Source: Mariannaea sp. PMI_226
Lineage: Eukaryota; Ascomycota; Sordariomycetes; Hypocreales; Nectriaceae
Reading direction: 5' to 3'
Assembly (NCBI GenBank): GCA_024336345.1
Contig: JANFOG010000011.1
Span: forward strand, 1,240,001-1,304,000
DNA: 64,000 nt
The notes below the pieces were generated by a model. It made no database searches. It saw only the letters and a program-made list of their open reading frames with translations, and had not been told where the DNA came from. Below, piece after piece: positions 10,348 to 22,177 of the stretch (the stretch's first letter is position 1; each line of letters opens with the position of its first letter). The translations under genes and the position numbers were made by a program.

Positions 10348-11502
10348 GGTTACGAAGTCGGGCGCCGCTCAATATGGTACTAGGGGAATCGCAGCATTGG
10401 AACATAATAGCTTGATTGAAGGAGAATTACTGCAATGTCTGCGGGGAGCGATTGTTGGAGAGATCATCAGATATTACGTCCGAGGCCAGGATTACGGCCA
10501 CGGCCAAGTGGGGTCAGCAGGTGATTCTGCACAGTAATCGGCTACTGCAGCACTGTGTAATCCACTAACCTCTCGCATTATTATACAGTGCGTAATCAGA
10601 AAGATGGTACTGATGCAACTTCATCAGTGAAGATGACTAAGCCATGGTTTGATGCTGTGTCATAGTGTCGTGCGGCGCACGACCGGTTCTAGTCTCAATG
10701 GCTGTTTGTTTGTTGGTCCCTTAGAAGTTGGTATGGTTTCTTTGTGATAGTATTTTGCTTGTTTCCCTTGTTTACTCGGAGAATTATTGACGAACTTGTT
10801 TGCCTTAGAATATGCCCGTGTCCATTCAACTGTTTGAAGACAAACATAGCAGGGCTTTTGAATCTGAAACTTGCAGGTTATCAATAGACGGTCTCATACA
10901 TTGAGCTCGCTCATATCCAGTGTTGATGGTCATATTTCAGGAGTTGCCATTGTTCGTACTCAGCAAGTGCACAAGAATCCAAGGCGTATTTTCGAACGAG
11001 GAAGTGATCATCAAATGGATCGTTACAAGATACGTCTTCAACATGAGCGAGGTCAACTATGGCTTTTCAATCTCGATGGTCAGAAGAAAAATGACTTGAT
11101 CTTTTTTTTCATGCTTGATGAAATGTAGCGGATTCTCTAGTCTTAATTTTTTCTTCTTCAAGCCACAGAAGCTATAAGTAACCGAAATGCACAGGAAAAG
11201 GTGTGTAGTCCAAGTAATCTACTTGTTGCCCCCAACCAGCACATGTCAAGTTCAGCCACGGCCCCGAAACTCATTGAACTATTGTTGAAGCGAAAATAAT
11301 TGACTTTCAAGTCATTGATTATGTGAAGTGTCTAGTTGAAAAGTACCGCATATAGGTATGTACAAAAATCCAAGAGTCAATCAAGTCCTTGCGAGACAGT
11401 CCGAAAATCCCAATACATCAGGTCTTGAAGTTCGTGACCGTTATAGACAAAAGGGTAGACCAACGCGATTCTATTGTGTGGGAACTCCGCTTATTAATTT
11501 CT
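10348..11502. other. Intergenic stretch
   Basis: This contains the F-box promoter and the 3' flank of the secreted-protein gene. No supported gene is seen. Frames of 74-134 codons on both strands overlap each other, match nothing, and are judged chance. Confidence 0.4.
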
Positions 11503-12000
11503 CTAGGGTGGTGGCATGACGCTAGTCGACACGGGAGCCGCAGTACCGCATCCGAAGCATTCAATGTCGTACCAAGGGGGACCGACCGTTGTTGGAAGTC
11601 GCTTCAGGAGGCTCCCAGCCTCTGCGTACAGACGGCAGTTGGTGCCAAAATAGTCAAAAGTATTGCATTCGTTGTTGTTATGGCACGCCAGGGCGCAATC
11701 GTCCAAGCTGTTAGCTTGCACGGTAGTGATGATACTGCCTCCTGAAGGGTTTCCGAAACCACCGCAGTGGAGATAGGCAGGCTCAGGGTCATATTCCGTG
11801 CAGGTCAAGACAGGAGGGGCGGTGGTCGTAGCAGCAGCTGTCGTGGTGTAGGATGTAGTTGCAGCAGCAGTAGTTGAGGTCACACCAACATAAGTTGTAG
11901 AATCAGTTGCCGGCAGAGTAGAGGCTTTGCAAGGTCCCGCGTTGACAAAAGGAGCGACCAGAGTCGCCAAAGCGACGACGAGTAGTTTTTGGGATGGCAT
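11503..12000 (-). CDS. Secreted PAN/apple-like cysteine-rich protein with Ser/Thr-rich linker
   Basis: The 165-aa protein starts at ATG 12000 (MPSQKLLVVALATLV...), chosen because it opens a classical signal peptide cut after about VNA (residue 21). A Thr/Ala/Ser-rich low-complexity linker (about residues 25-63) follows and is likely O-glycosylated. The C-terminal part carries cysteines in an apple/PAN-like arrangement: LTCTEYD, YLHCGGFG, DDCALACHNNNECNTFDYFGTNCRLY, with the typical C-x3-C-x5-C core, and a final IECFGCG. Apple-like modules bind proteins or carbohydrates at fungal surfaces. Function here is inferred only as a secreted wall or host-interaction protein. The short Pro-rich tail shows no GPI signal. 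Confidence 0.75.
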   Translation of the reverse strand: MPSQKLLVVALATLVAPFVNAGPCKASTLPATDSTTYVGVTSTTAAATTSYTTTAAATTTAPPVLTCTEYDPEPAYLHCGGFGNPSGGSIITTVQANSLDDCALACHNNNECNTFDYFGTNCRLYAEAGSLLKRLPTTVGPPWYDIECFGCGTAAPVSTSVMPPP

Positions 12001-13140
12001 TCTCAAGGTGTTTTCGCAGAGAAATATCGGTGGGCTAAACGTGAGAAAGGAGTCCAACGCTTGCAATGAAGAAGGTGGACATGAACGATATATAACTCGG
12101 TTCCCTCTGGCCGTTTGCTAAGTCTACTCCGTCAGGCTACCTACGTATATGTGCTAGCGCTTTGTAACAATATTGAATTCTGTGCTCCTTGTCGTCTCCA
12201 GTTTTCCCCGTACCAGGCACAATCTATTCCATCTTGAAAAAATATGAGCCTCCTTCTAACACTCAAGTTGCAGGCTGACTATGGGTCTTGGATGGACTAT
12301 TGCAGACTATTTCCAATAGCGTTGCTCTGTTAGATCGGGCACTACACCTGTTACAGGTCGAACACCCAACTAGGCCCAGGGGGGGTAGTTACATGACTCC
12401 ATCGTAAATTAATTTAGCGACGTGGTAGCCAATCGGAGCTCTAGAAAATGTTGAATAAGTCTGTTACTGCTTCATGGTGTCAGCAAGCAATCCTAGCTAG
12501 CTACTCAAGGCAAATGGCAGCTGTCGGTGTGTTGATATGCAATCAGAGGCCAATGGCGTACCCAAAAATAGGATGAGCATATGACCCAAGTATTTGATGG
12601 AGAAGCTGCAGTTTTTTACCTCAGAACTTCGTGGTTGGGCGAAGGAGGGATATCAGAGTGTCTTAGCCCAGTAATAAGTGTTCCTGTGCTTCAAGCTCTC
12701 CAGGCTCGACGACACCTCGAGAAGTCCTCATACTCTGAGTATTAATACTTTGTCAACCAATCTACCTCAGTTCCCTTGACACCATAGCCTTCCACTTCGA
12801 TATGGGTAAAGAGCCTGAAAATTTGACTAGAATTACTTGGAGCCACGATCATCAATAATGAGAATGAGAGTTTGGGATAGTAAAGAAGCGTGGAATTCTC
12901 CCAATCACATATCATGTTGAGTACAAATTCGTTCGGATATTTCGGTTGAAGGCTCAAAATTAAGCCGGCTTCTGCCATGCACATAGCTACACACTCTGTT
13001 GTAATAGTCAGGGGTGCCTTCTATTAAACAAACTATCAATCATAAGCGATAGATATAAATTCGATGTGATAGACTTTGGCATGTTCTCAGCCGAGTTTGT
13101 ATGTAATTCTGTACGCCCCTGCCTTTTTGTGATCCTTTTG
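12001..13140. other. Intergenic stretch with one weak 80-codon frame
   Basis: This holds the promoter of the secreted gene and the 3' flank of the small membrane protein. A minus-strand ATG frame of 80 codons (12742-12984) has no motif or splice support and is left unannotated. Nothing else is seen. Confidence 0.35.
12085..12096 (-). promoter_or_regulatory. TATA-like box of the secreted apple-like gene
   Basis: TTATATATC on the minus strand lies about 90 bp upstream of ATG 12000. That distance is normal for fungal promoters of secreted proteins. Confidence 0.4.
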
Positions 13141-13389
13141 CTAATTATGTGATGGGTTGGATCTATTTGGATCTTGGAGCTCTGTGCCACCAGATACAGC
13201 GTTCCCACCAATTCCCGCACCCCCCAGCCCAAGGTCACGCTTTGCTTGAGCCCGTTTAGCTGACGACTCCTTGGAGGCCTGTATTGGTTGAGTTTTGCTT
13301 CGACGCGGTCTGGTATAGATGTAGCCGCCAAGCATGCCCGCCCCAGCGACCATTGCAATTGTGTTTGGGTTTCTTGGGAGCATATTCAT
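13141..13389 (-). CDS. Small single-span membrane protein with glycine-rich tail, 82 aa
   Basis: The start is ATG 13389 (MNMLPRNPNT). A hydrophobic, glycine-rich helix (about residues 11-25, IAMVAGAGMLGGYIY) is followed by a basic cluster (TRPRRSK), an Ala/Lys-rich helix (SSAKRAQAKRD) and a Gly-rich motif (GLGGAGIGG). The order suggests an N-out/C-in single-pass protein, perhaps mitochondrial or ER. Small fungal proteins of this architecture are widespread and uncharacterised. Overlapping frames at 13008-13358 and 13256-13630 have no such organisation. I do not assign a function. Confidence 0.55.
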   Translation of the reverse strand: MNMLPRNPNTIAMVAGAGMLGGYIYTRPRRSKTQPIQASKESSAKRAQAKRDLGLGGAGIGGNAVSGGTELQDPNRSNPSHN

Positions 13390-14853
13390 CGTGGATGAGA
13401 TTAGGCGGGTGTAGATTACTCAAAGTTGAAGAATAAATAAGGGAATATGTTTGGTTAGTTTTCTTCAGATGCAAGGTGGTTATGGGATTGCAGATTGTGA
13501 TGGGAGAAAACTTATAAGGAGGTGCAAGGAATGCTTGACTCATGATGATGATGTGATGATGGCTTGACGAGGTTTCATCTGAGAGAGGAGTACTGTTCCA
13601 GGTAAGGGCCGTCATAGACTTGAATATCAATATGGGTTAATCACCCCCGCAGAGACAATGTACTATCTGGGGTTTCGATCAAATCGCGATGCAGGCGGGT
13701 AGTGGCGCGACGAAACACATTGTAGTGGGTTGATCCAATCTTGAGCTCTCGGGTAGAAGGGCTGCATAATGTGACGACGATTTACGGCTATCCCATGAAG
13801 GGTCGCAAAGCAACCACATATTGCGCATCTGTACAACTAGATCTATAGCCAACTTATCAGATCATAGATTGCAGGTGATGGCAACTAAGTTTATTAGCGA
13901 TCTATGGGAGTTCTGAACCTCCGACTTTTTGGTTCCCAATTTACCTAAATGAAGAGAGAAAAAATCTCACTGTTATTGTTTAGGCTATCAATTACACTTA
14001 CATTTTCCCACACAATAGACTACCTGGTACCATTTCTAGGTCCTTAGCAGTATTACTGGAAAGTCCATTAATCACGACTCGTCTACAGCTGGAAAATGTG
14101 AATGTCCATATTTTATCTAACATTTGAAGCTGACCAGACAGGTGGCTTTATGTCGAGTCATCTTATATAGGTACCTAGTCGAATTGATCTGGTTGAAGAT
14201 TTTACAGGGCTGCATAGGAAGGGGAGGTGGTGCGTTCTGCTAACATTGACGCTGTGCCGGCTGCGCTGCTAGTGTAACTCTGCTAATTGATCAGCGGATG
14301 CATCACTGGAGTTTGGCTGTCGCCACATACATTAAATTTCAGTTGTTTGGGCTCCAGCTGTGACAAAGGCACTCTACGGAGGCTGAAGTCGAAAAGATTG
14401 AAAAAAAAAAAAATACCTTGCGAACCAAGATGGTAGTTACTTAACTTATGACCGCACATCAATTACGGCCTGTTTCAAAAAAGAACATCTAACTAGCTTG
14501 GGCTACAATTTCTCAGATTACGCAACAGGCGGGGGCGAGCCACTTCGGTTTGACCCGTTGAAGATTGGATGACTCTCAGATTCAGATCTGGGCTGGCGAC
14601 TGGTGAAGAAGCACCAAGTGGAGGTGCGCTCAATTAGTTCCTCATTGGGTAAATAGTGGACCTATTCAACAGTAAGACCCAATCACCACGCAGTTCAGGT
14701 ACTCTGTACTCTGTACAGTACTGTAGCTATAAAGCGCCACCGGATAAAAAACCGATTGTGAGGCACCATCACCAAGAGGAAGAGGTTCTCCAATGGGCTT
14801 GGAAAGCAAACCCCAAGTTCCAATAGTCGTCCCAACACGAACATCCAACAGCC
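13390..14853. other. Intergenic stretch of about 1.46 kb
   Basis: No gene is supported. The stretch should contain the promoters of the small membrane protein (minus) and the Zn2Cys6 regulator (plus). A 13-nt A run lies at 14401-14413. The direct repeat TACTCTGTACTCTGTACAGTACTG near 14700-14722 is a short imperfect palindrome. Confidence 0.4.
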
Positions 14854-16409
14854 ATGAAGCGAGCTACTGGACCTCTAGATAAGCGAAAGAAAGTAACTCG
14901 CTGCCAGGCTTGCGCGAAAAGGCACATCAAGGTCTGGGAAATCTTTTTGTTGTCTTATTCTCTTTACCCATCACCATTTCGACTCCCTGGGCTGACTCTA
15001 AGCTGCATACCAGTGCGAGGGCGGCGTTCCCTGCAACTATTGCATCCGAACAAACAAGACATGCCAGACTCAGCAACCGGCATCGCACGACGTCAGATTT
15101 GTCGCTTTCGCTTCAAAATCTACAAGGACACAATCCCATCCACTAATAAACGTGCCTACAAACTTACATACACATGATGATGTTCTCTACTTGAACTATT
15201 TTGCCTTGTTCATGCAGCGCTGCCAATTCACGAGACGGTTCATAGCCATAACTTCCGACCTCCTACCACTGGTGCATACATCGCCCTCCCTTCGGGACCT
15301 GACCCTGGCAATTGGTGCGCTTGAAGCTAGCAGGAGAGGCTCTGTTGAATTATTGACCCATCGCGCCTCGCCCAAGTACACTGCCTTCAGCAAGTATGGC
15401 AAGTTTCTTCAAGCACTCCACAGCCGATTAAATTCAGCAGACGCACCGGTAGAGGAGGACACGCTATGGATCACTTTTCTGCTTGGAATATTCGAGGTAG
15501 ATAACACAACCTTGGATATCATATGAAGGCATGGCGAACTGATATTCAGCATACAGCTTATTTCCGAGCCATCCGGAGACCGATGGGCCAAACACATGCT
15601 CTATGGCATGGCCAAGATGATTCAACTGGCTGGTCCAGCTATGAACCTCTCGCCGCTAAGTATGAAATTACTTGAGGCATTCCGCCAGCTGGAAATCAGC
15701 CGTGCCATCATCTATGGGGACAACACTTTTCTTTCACAAAAGTTGTGGTTGACATACCCGGAGAATGGCACTTCTGATCAAGTGGACTTCACGGAAGCTT
15801 CTCTCGATCTCATGCTTCAGACATCTTCTTTTAGTAAACGGTACGTTAAATGGCAATCATCCAATTCAAAAAAAAGGTCATTTTAATTAATCCACGCGCA
15901 GCTTTTTTGAAGAGGTTGAAGCCATACCTGAGAACGCCAGACATTTCCATCCGAGAATCCTCAATCTTGCTAGTGAAGGAAATCAGCTCCAACACGAGCT
16001 AGAGGAGATCGCTCGTTACATGAGACTAAAATTAGATGCAGCAAATTCGTTTACCAAGTTGGCCATGGTGAATAATCATGCTACTCTGCTGTTTCTTTGT
16101 AGAAATTTTACCTTCTACTCGTGCTGGGATGGAACGCCGATTCCTTCTCTTAGCAGAGACCAAGTTGAGACCCATGTTACTGGAATCACAACTTTGTCAA
16201 AGGAAATTCTTGAAGAGTCGCACATTCCTGGTACATCACTCCTCTTCCCTTTGAGAATGGCTGGAGCGTGTGAAAATGGGTCGGGACAGAGGGGGATCGT
16301 AACAGCCGTGCTCGATCAAATTTATCGACAAGGGTTCGTCGTTTCCGAAAGGATAAAGGTTGATCTGCAACAGTGCTGGGAATATGAGGACTCAATTAAA
16401 AATGAATGA
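14854..16409 (+). CDS. Zn2Cys6 fungal-specific transcription factor, 450 aa
   Basis: Four exons (14854-14931, 15014-15496, 15557-15840, 15902-16409) join in frame with GT-AG introns of 60-82 nt. The N-terminus has a basic patch (DKRKKVTR) and a binuclear zinc cluster with Cys17, 20, 27, 33, 36 and 43 (C-x2-C-x6-C-x5-C-x2-C-x6-C). The first intron interrupts it between the second and third cysteines' blocks, a frequent position in this family. The rest resembles the Fungal_trans_2 regulatory region: LTLAIGALEASRR, FLLGIFELISEPSGDRWAKHMLYGMAKMIQLAGP, SLLFPLRMAGAC. It should act in the nucleus as a DNA-binding regulator. Its targets are unknown. The last two codons and the stop lie inside an (AATG)n microsatellite. 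Confidence 0.9.
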
Positions 16410-16443
16410 ATGAATGAATGAATGAATGAATGAATGAATGAAT
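16401..16443. repeat. (AATG)10 tetranucleotide microsatellite
   Basis: Ten perfect AATG units plus AAT. The stop codon of the upstream Zn2Cys6 regulator (TGA at 16407-16409) falls in the second unit. Confidence 0.97.
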
Positions 16444-16632
16444 ACAAGGAATTGTCATATTTCCCAGCCAGTTTTGTTTAAAGAACTAATTGACATATTG
16501 TGACAGAAGCTCTGAGAAATCTATACAATAACAGTCTAAAGACCCGAAAAAGGTTGAACAGAAGGAGAAAGGGTGCAATTTAGCGAGCGTCCGAGTCCAC
16601 TCGCATAAGCGTTTGGCCTGTGAAAATGAGTC

Positions 16633-17373
16633 TCAGACCAGAGTGTTGAAGAATTCAGTAATGACCCGGGTTCGCAATCCTGGAGAAAAGTAATCATAGC
16701 CAACAACTACATTGCAGTTGTCCACAAACACAGTAACAGGGATGACTCCTTGATACATGATGTCCCACTGTCCCTATTGTTAGAACGGCCTCTTGCATAG
16801 GAATATAACATAAAGTGAGCATTTACTTACCGCTGCAACTCGCCCGACGAAAGTTCTGTCCACAAGCCCGGCAAACACTGCGCCGTTGCTAACCAAAACA
16901 TCCTTCGCAAAAATGGGAAAGTTGGAGTTGACATAACCCCTCCAGACATCAGGCTTCTTAGAGTCAGGGTTGTACGTTGTTAGAGTGTTGTCTACAAGTC
17001 CCTCTTTGGTGACGTTGGCGTAGTTGAAGACGGATGAGGCCAACAGGCCACCTTCAAAGGCCTCAACAGCGCGAACATAGCCATTGGATGCCGAGTTGAC
17101 GATATATCCTGCCGTGATATGGGAGAGGTCCTGATTCCTGCAATTCTGGTAAGGATTCGTCTTATGTGAAGTCTCCGGGCAAATCAAAACGTACCACTTG
17201 TGCTGAACGAAACTAGTGTTGAACTCAGAGTTCACCAAGGGCGGTGCAGGCTGCTTGAAGCCAGAAGAGAACTCAACTACCGAGGAAGGGAAAGGTGGAC
17301 AGCCTGAGGTCTTTGCCGCGCTTCCGGCTTCGGCAAAGACGGCGGCGATGAGGAGACACGAAGATGGACGCAT
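16633..17373 (-). CDS. Secreted four-cysteine protein, 227 aa
   Basis: Two exons (16831-17373 and 16633-16773) are joined by a 57-nt intron (GTAAGT ... CTAAC ... TAG). ATG 17373 opens a signal peptide (MRPSSCLLIAAVFAEAGSA). The frame upstream of it is a 5' leader containing the TATA box. The mature protein has four cysteines (SGCPPF, LICPETS, QNCRNQ, DNCNVV), which could form two disulfides. It also has strand-like segments such as AGYIVNSASNGYVRAVEAFEGG, and Asn-x-Ser/Thr sites (NTS, NVT). Similar secreted proteins are known from plant- and insect-associated ascomycetes as uncharacterised proteins. I do not recognise a catalytic site. It is convergent with the Zn2Cys6 gene, with 223 bp between stops. 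Confidence 0.78.
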
Positions 17374-17505
17374 GGCGATATAGTGTAGAGTTGTTGTAGT
17401 AAGGTAATGTTGAATTGAAAGCTCCGGGGAGTTGAATGAATGTACGAAGAATGTCTGTGTGCGGATTTGACTCAAGTGATCTGAGAGTGAGAAGATGCGC
17501 CGCTC

Positions 17506-17511
17506 TTTATA
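17506..17511 (-). promoter_or_regulatory. TATA box of the secreted 227-aa protein gene
   Basis: TATAAA on the minus strand lies about 135 bp upstream of ATG 17373, at a usual distance and in the context CTATAAAGAG. Confidence 0.5.
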
Positions 17512-18727
17512 GTCAGCTGGAGGTGCTTCAAAGTTTTTTTTCTTAGAGCTATGGAATTGCGCGTCCACAGAGGCTTGGATTTTGAGCGTTCAAATGCTGC
17601 CCGATTGGGATTCTGGTCGTCCATTGCTTTCTTTTCACCCTGTGGCCAGTACATGACCAAACACGAGGTGCGCTCAAATCTTTCCAAATTAGGCAAGTGG
17701 CGGGCTGACGATGGTGGAGTCAAGGGAACGGAGAAAATAGCGAGGTGAGCTTGGGGCCTTAGATAGGTAGATTACGTATGAATCGCGCGGACACACTGAC
17801 TCAAGGTGTTACGTACGCTGTCATTAGACGGTTTTGGGATCTGATGGTTCTAATATCCCTAAATAATTAGGAGTTCAAAGCTAACGGGTTGATATTGGCC
17901 TAGTACAGTGAAACTTAGTCTGGTTTTTGTCCAGGTGAAGTGATGTGGTTTGAATAATATAAGCTATCAGTAGCCATCCGTACTGTCTAATACATCAATC
18001 GGTATTCTTATCCTTATCTATCTGTCTGTGTGGCTTTTCCCGCGCATCGACCATGTGCTCAGTGTCTCATCTTAGCCTACACCACAGTGGCGTCGAACTT
18101 CAACGGCGCAGTGGCCACCATTTCGGATGTTTCTAGACAAACGAACACAAGCCTTAATTCAACCTCACTACAATCACCTCTGACTGCACATGATAAACTC
18201 AAGATTGAGTGCTAATCTTGGACAAAGAGCATTGCGATAATGAGACCACGAATCGTGTGCCCTATCATGTGAGTTTGGTGATTCGACGATGTCTATCGCA
18301 AAGAGCACTTAAAAATCATGTTCGCTTTTCACAACAGGTAGCCGTATTCAGATTGAGATAAATGGCTCATGTCCATAAAGCCACTAAAGAGGGAATGCTC
18401 ATTTTTACCCAATCTTTTCAGCAAGAGAATGTTCTTGTGCGAGTGACTCACGGAGGCAGTTAGGTCAATCATGGCAAAAAGTTGTAATAGGTCTATATGG
18501 GTTATCAACTTAAACATTTGATATTTCCTTTGCAAAATTATTCGAAAGCCGCACAAAGAATGAGACTGGATGACTAAAGAAACGATTGATGCAAGCGATT
18601 TTAAGCAAATTGACTACATACAATAACGATTATGCAACCCAGTTTCATATACATCCCTCTTTCTGAGATACAAAATATATTGCTGTTTTGGGGCGTGATG
18701 CCTCTATCCATGAGTCTCACTCGCGAT
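17512..18727. other. Intergenic stretch
   Basis: This holds the far-upstream region of the secreted gene and the 3' flank of the DUF7600-like gene. No supported gene is seen. Frames of 60-83 codons are unsupported. Confidence 0.4.
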
Positions 18728-20970
18728 CTAAACTCCAGGTGGCATCTGCATGACCAAGGCATTGATCGACGTAGTTCCGAGAGTGTGCCCGCGTGGATAC
18801 CCGAATGAAGCTGCGATACCGACGAGGATTTCGCCTTCTGCAGCCTGCTGCCAGTCGACATAATTGGATTGAGGGTCGCCAAATTGCTGTGAGTGGCGAC
18901 CGTATGATGTAACAAACTAGAAAGCTCCGAGTTTAATAATTTGTAGATAAAAATGGAACGAAAGGGAAGTCAACGTACCTCGAGTCGCTTAGGCAACTCG
19001 TTCATCCCGATGCCTACGCGAGTAAGTCTCTCACCCGCCGCTCCATCAATGTCGAACCAGTTTATATGCTCGTCATTATAGCATCCGATCTTCCGAATCT
19101 CTTGTCCTTCGTACTCCACTGCCAGTCCCATCGGCATATACGAAGTGCGTGACTGGCGTCCCAGCTCCAAGACTTCACCACTTACGCCAGCGCAGACACC
19201 GATACGAGACACGCGGCTTAGCTCCTCCTGGGTAGTCCCGAGGATTAGGGCTTCCTGTTGCACAAAGTTGAGAGGTAAAAACTTCCAGTATCCAGTTTCG
19301 AAGGGTAGGGCGCGGATCTGCGATGGGAGGACCTCATGCTTCCAGAGTAGCTTTTCGGCCTCAGGCACTGGCGGGCTCTTCGTATCCTCTTCGCGAGGGC
19401 ATTCGAGGAGACCGAGACGTGAGATGCCCTTGGAGTCCGTCTGGCCTATTAACCCGACGAAAGTGTTTGATGGAGACACCGTGAGGAGACGCTTGGGTCC
19501 CACTGTTGACCCAATCTCGTGCTGAAGACCGGCAGTCGTGTGGATAGTGATGCCCGCAATCCAGGCTGTGTACTCTTCATCAGCGCAGGAGCTCAAATTG
19601 AAAACTGTGCCATCAAAGCTTAGAGTCATGGCTTGAATCCAGTCGCCTGCTGGGAGAGTTACGACAGCGGTTCGCCCGTCGAGCGGTTGAGAGTTACCAA
19701 AGAGACTGACACCACTTGTAATTCCTACGAGTGCGCCGTCTGAGTTCCAGTGGAGTTCGACGGATGCGCCGCGGTCGGCATCATTCCAGCTCTTTACGAA
19801 GAAGCAGCTTTCTTGCCTTGTGTCTTTCTCTTTGAGCGGGTTTGGAAGCATTGTTGGAGGGAGTTGTCGGTTGATGGCATGAGCCTTGATCCATAGCTCT
19901 GTCGCACTGCCCGGAGCATGTTGTGCACCTGAACTAGAGATTGCGGCGGCATATTCACCAGCCAGTTGTTCCAGAACACCCCAAATCCTCCTTCTATTGG
20001 CAAGGCCAAGTAATGTTCCGTTGCGGATGTTCTCAAGGCTGGTCTTCATAACATCAAAAGAGGCCCACCTCTTTATGGCGGTGCTTAGAGCACTTAAGTT
20101 CAAATCGTCGGGCAAAGAATCAGCCTCCCAGAACCATGACGGGATTTGCGAGTTGCTTGCGGGTGGCGTGTCAGATCTGGGGAGCTTGTTTAGCTTTTCA
20201 TCGAGTCCTGTAATCTTAAGCGGGTTGGCGAGATGAACCTCCCGTCCTCTCTCCGTGACCCAGTACTGCTCCAAAGGTGGTTCAGGTTCTCCATAGTTAA
20301 CATTGAGTTTCTGACTGAGTTCGTCATTGCCAGCGAGGGCAATCAATGTCCTATACAGAGTATCTTGATCAATGTTTTCTCGACTGGTCTGTTTCCGGAA
20401 TGCCCGCTCAAGTAAGGCATAGCAATCTGGATGAAATGGGATGCATGGGCTTTCGTCCTTATCATAGGCCGTATAGCCTGACAGTGAGGCCATCCCCTCA
20501 AAGAGGTCCTCAGTTGGAAAGCTGTCGTCGCCACCGGATGGTACTTCAAGATGGCCGTATTCAATGTTTTCGCCATTTCCGACACCGCTGAGAAAGGACT
20601 TTTGGAGCCCAGGGGCATCAGGATTGTAGCCGAGAACTTGAGTTCGATTCATCCAGTGGCTCTCCACACGAGATGCAGCGGCATCGTCGTAACAACATTC
20701 TAGGTCTGTATCAGACCAAGCTTCATCCGCATCTTCTTTCTCTGCTTCGTTGTTGTGGTCATCATCGGCATTGTGGTGGCCATTTCCATCATGCTCCTCA
20801 TTCTCCCCCACATTGCCTCTAATTTCGTCATCTTCCTGCTGCGGAGCAGCCTCCTGGCTATCAGGTCCTAGTGGAAACAAATACTTATCCCGAGGCAGAT
20901 TGCCGCTCCGAAAGTATATCCCCGTGAATGGTCCTCCACAAATAGCACAGTAGATATCCCACCCACCCAT
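18728..20970 (-). CDS. DUF7600-like large protein with N-terminal CxxC zinc motif, 726 aa
   Basis: Two exons (18979-20970 and 18728-18916) have donor GTACGT, acceptor CTAG and a 62-nt intron. The protein begins MGGWDIYCAICGGPF, with Cys8 and Cys11 in a treble-clef-like context. An extremely acidic low-complexity segment (about residues 35-90, Asp/Glu/His/Asn) follows. CIPFHPDCYALLERAF (about residues 173-188) is the segment that in related fungal proteins follows an F-box-like part. The C-terminal half is beta-rich with repeated Gly/Trp strands (DWIQAMTLSFDG, AWIAGITIHTTAG, GRHSQQFGDP), resembling the DUF7600 module, which has a jacalin- or lectin-like look. It is probably cytosolic with no membrane segment. 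The family name is from memory of the pattern, and the function is unknown. Confidence 0.75.
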
Positions 20971-21925
20971 ATTGCTGTTCTCGTCCTAACAATATCGTAA
21001 CCACTGACCGACAGCTCTATTTCTAGAGTTTATGATTGGTATGATTTAGGCGTTATCCTACCTGCAGAGTCGAGTGGAAAAGCGCTGCTGCGGCGCAACT
21101 GTAGAAAATGCAACTGTAGGAAATTAGACTGAGAGTACGGCATAGAAGTTTAACAATATAGGACAGATATTTATATTACACGGCTACCTTAGGCAGCATT
21201 GGCCGCTTACCCACAAATGCTCCGCGCACTGTACGAGACCTGGCTCGTTCGCCATCATCATATGCTGACATGATGAATTTGAATCCACTAGGCACTTCAG
21301 GTATTCAAGGTTCGATTGATCAGCAGACAGACAAGCCTAAGACGGTCAGTCTGACTACCCCACCGACAAGGTATAAGCATGCATCACTGCATCCCATACT
21401 CTGATAGATCTACCAATATTATATCACCAAGATAAGATACAGGGTTGAAGGGGTGAGCACAGTGCAGGATTGTAAACGCAAGCTCTTTGAGTAATGAATC
21501 GGGCTTTTTACTAGGATTTATCTCATTAGCTCAGCGCGGCGGTAGAAGAATGGACAGGGCTGCATTCTGCTTTGATCCCACGACGAGAGAGCTGAGAAGC
21601 CAATTGATGTCAGAGGTCAGGAGTATGAAGAGAGTTAAACTAAGCGAATCTATCTCAGTTTGAACTATTAGCGACCGCCAATTTGGCTCTCCCACCACAT
21701 ATTTCTGCTAAGCGTAACAGTTCGTATGGCGAATCTGGTAGCACCAAGGATCTCAGAATCTCCGGCGAGCGGGAAATGGCTAGGAATCAGGCATGTTACT
21801 GTAATGCTCAGAAATATAAAAACAAGTCAATTATTCAATACACGAAAATAAAAGGATGTAGAAAACCTAAGAACCACGTATTCCGCAGACAGTTCATACC
21901 AACATGAATCACCTAGTCCTTTCGT
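20971..21925. other. Intergenic stretch
   Basis: This is the upstream region of the DUF7600-like gene. No gene is supported. An ATG frame of 74 codons at 21683-21907 has no features. Confidence 0.4.
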
Positions 21926-22177
21926 CTACACTAATAGCGCTCCATAACCGAGACTTGTCAAGCTGGCTCCAATACCCCAGGATTTGGTGTGAATCTTGTC
22001 ATTTGACCAGACAGTTTCCGCAATACTCGAAGCTCCTTTGACTCTTCCAAATGCCTGCAGAACTTGCATTGAACTCTCAATTCTACGAAACGCTTGCCTC
22101 TCATCATCATCCACAGTAACGCATCCACTAACACAAAGTGGCCACACAAGGTAGCGCAGCCAGCAGGGGGAAAACAT
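21926..22177 (-). pseudogene. Orphan 3' fragment of a Zn2Cys6-type regulator (Fungal_trans_2 C-terminus)
   Basis: About 84 codons look like the extreme C-terminus of fungal-specific transcription factors. The pattern is WLRYLVWPLCVSGCV (the helix that usually reads WPLFIAG), VDDDERQAFRRIESSMQVLQAFG, a helix with ETVWSNDKIH, then a Trp-containing end closing at a TAG. The upstream reading frame has no zinc cluster and no regulatory core, and the frame continues into unrelated residues. Coding-like pieces at about 22.4-22.9 kb on the same strand are interrupted by TGA codons. The simplest reading is a truncated or decayed regulator gene. A real gene with several missed exons is less likely. Confidence 0.5.

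Noticed and set aside
18601..18915. Separate small minus-strand gene at the 3' side of the DUF7600-like gene
   Set aside because: A different frame of the same DNA is the in-frame final exon of the larger gene, joined by a good GTACGT/CTAG intron.
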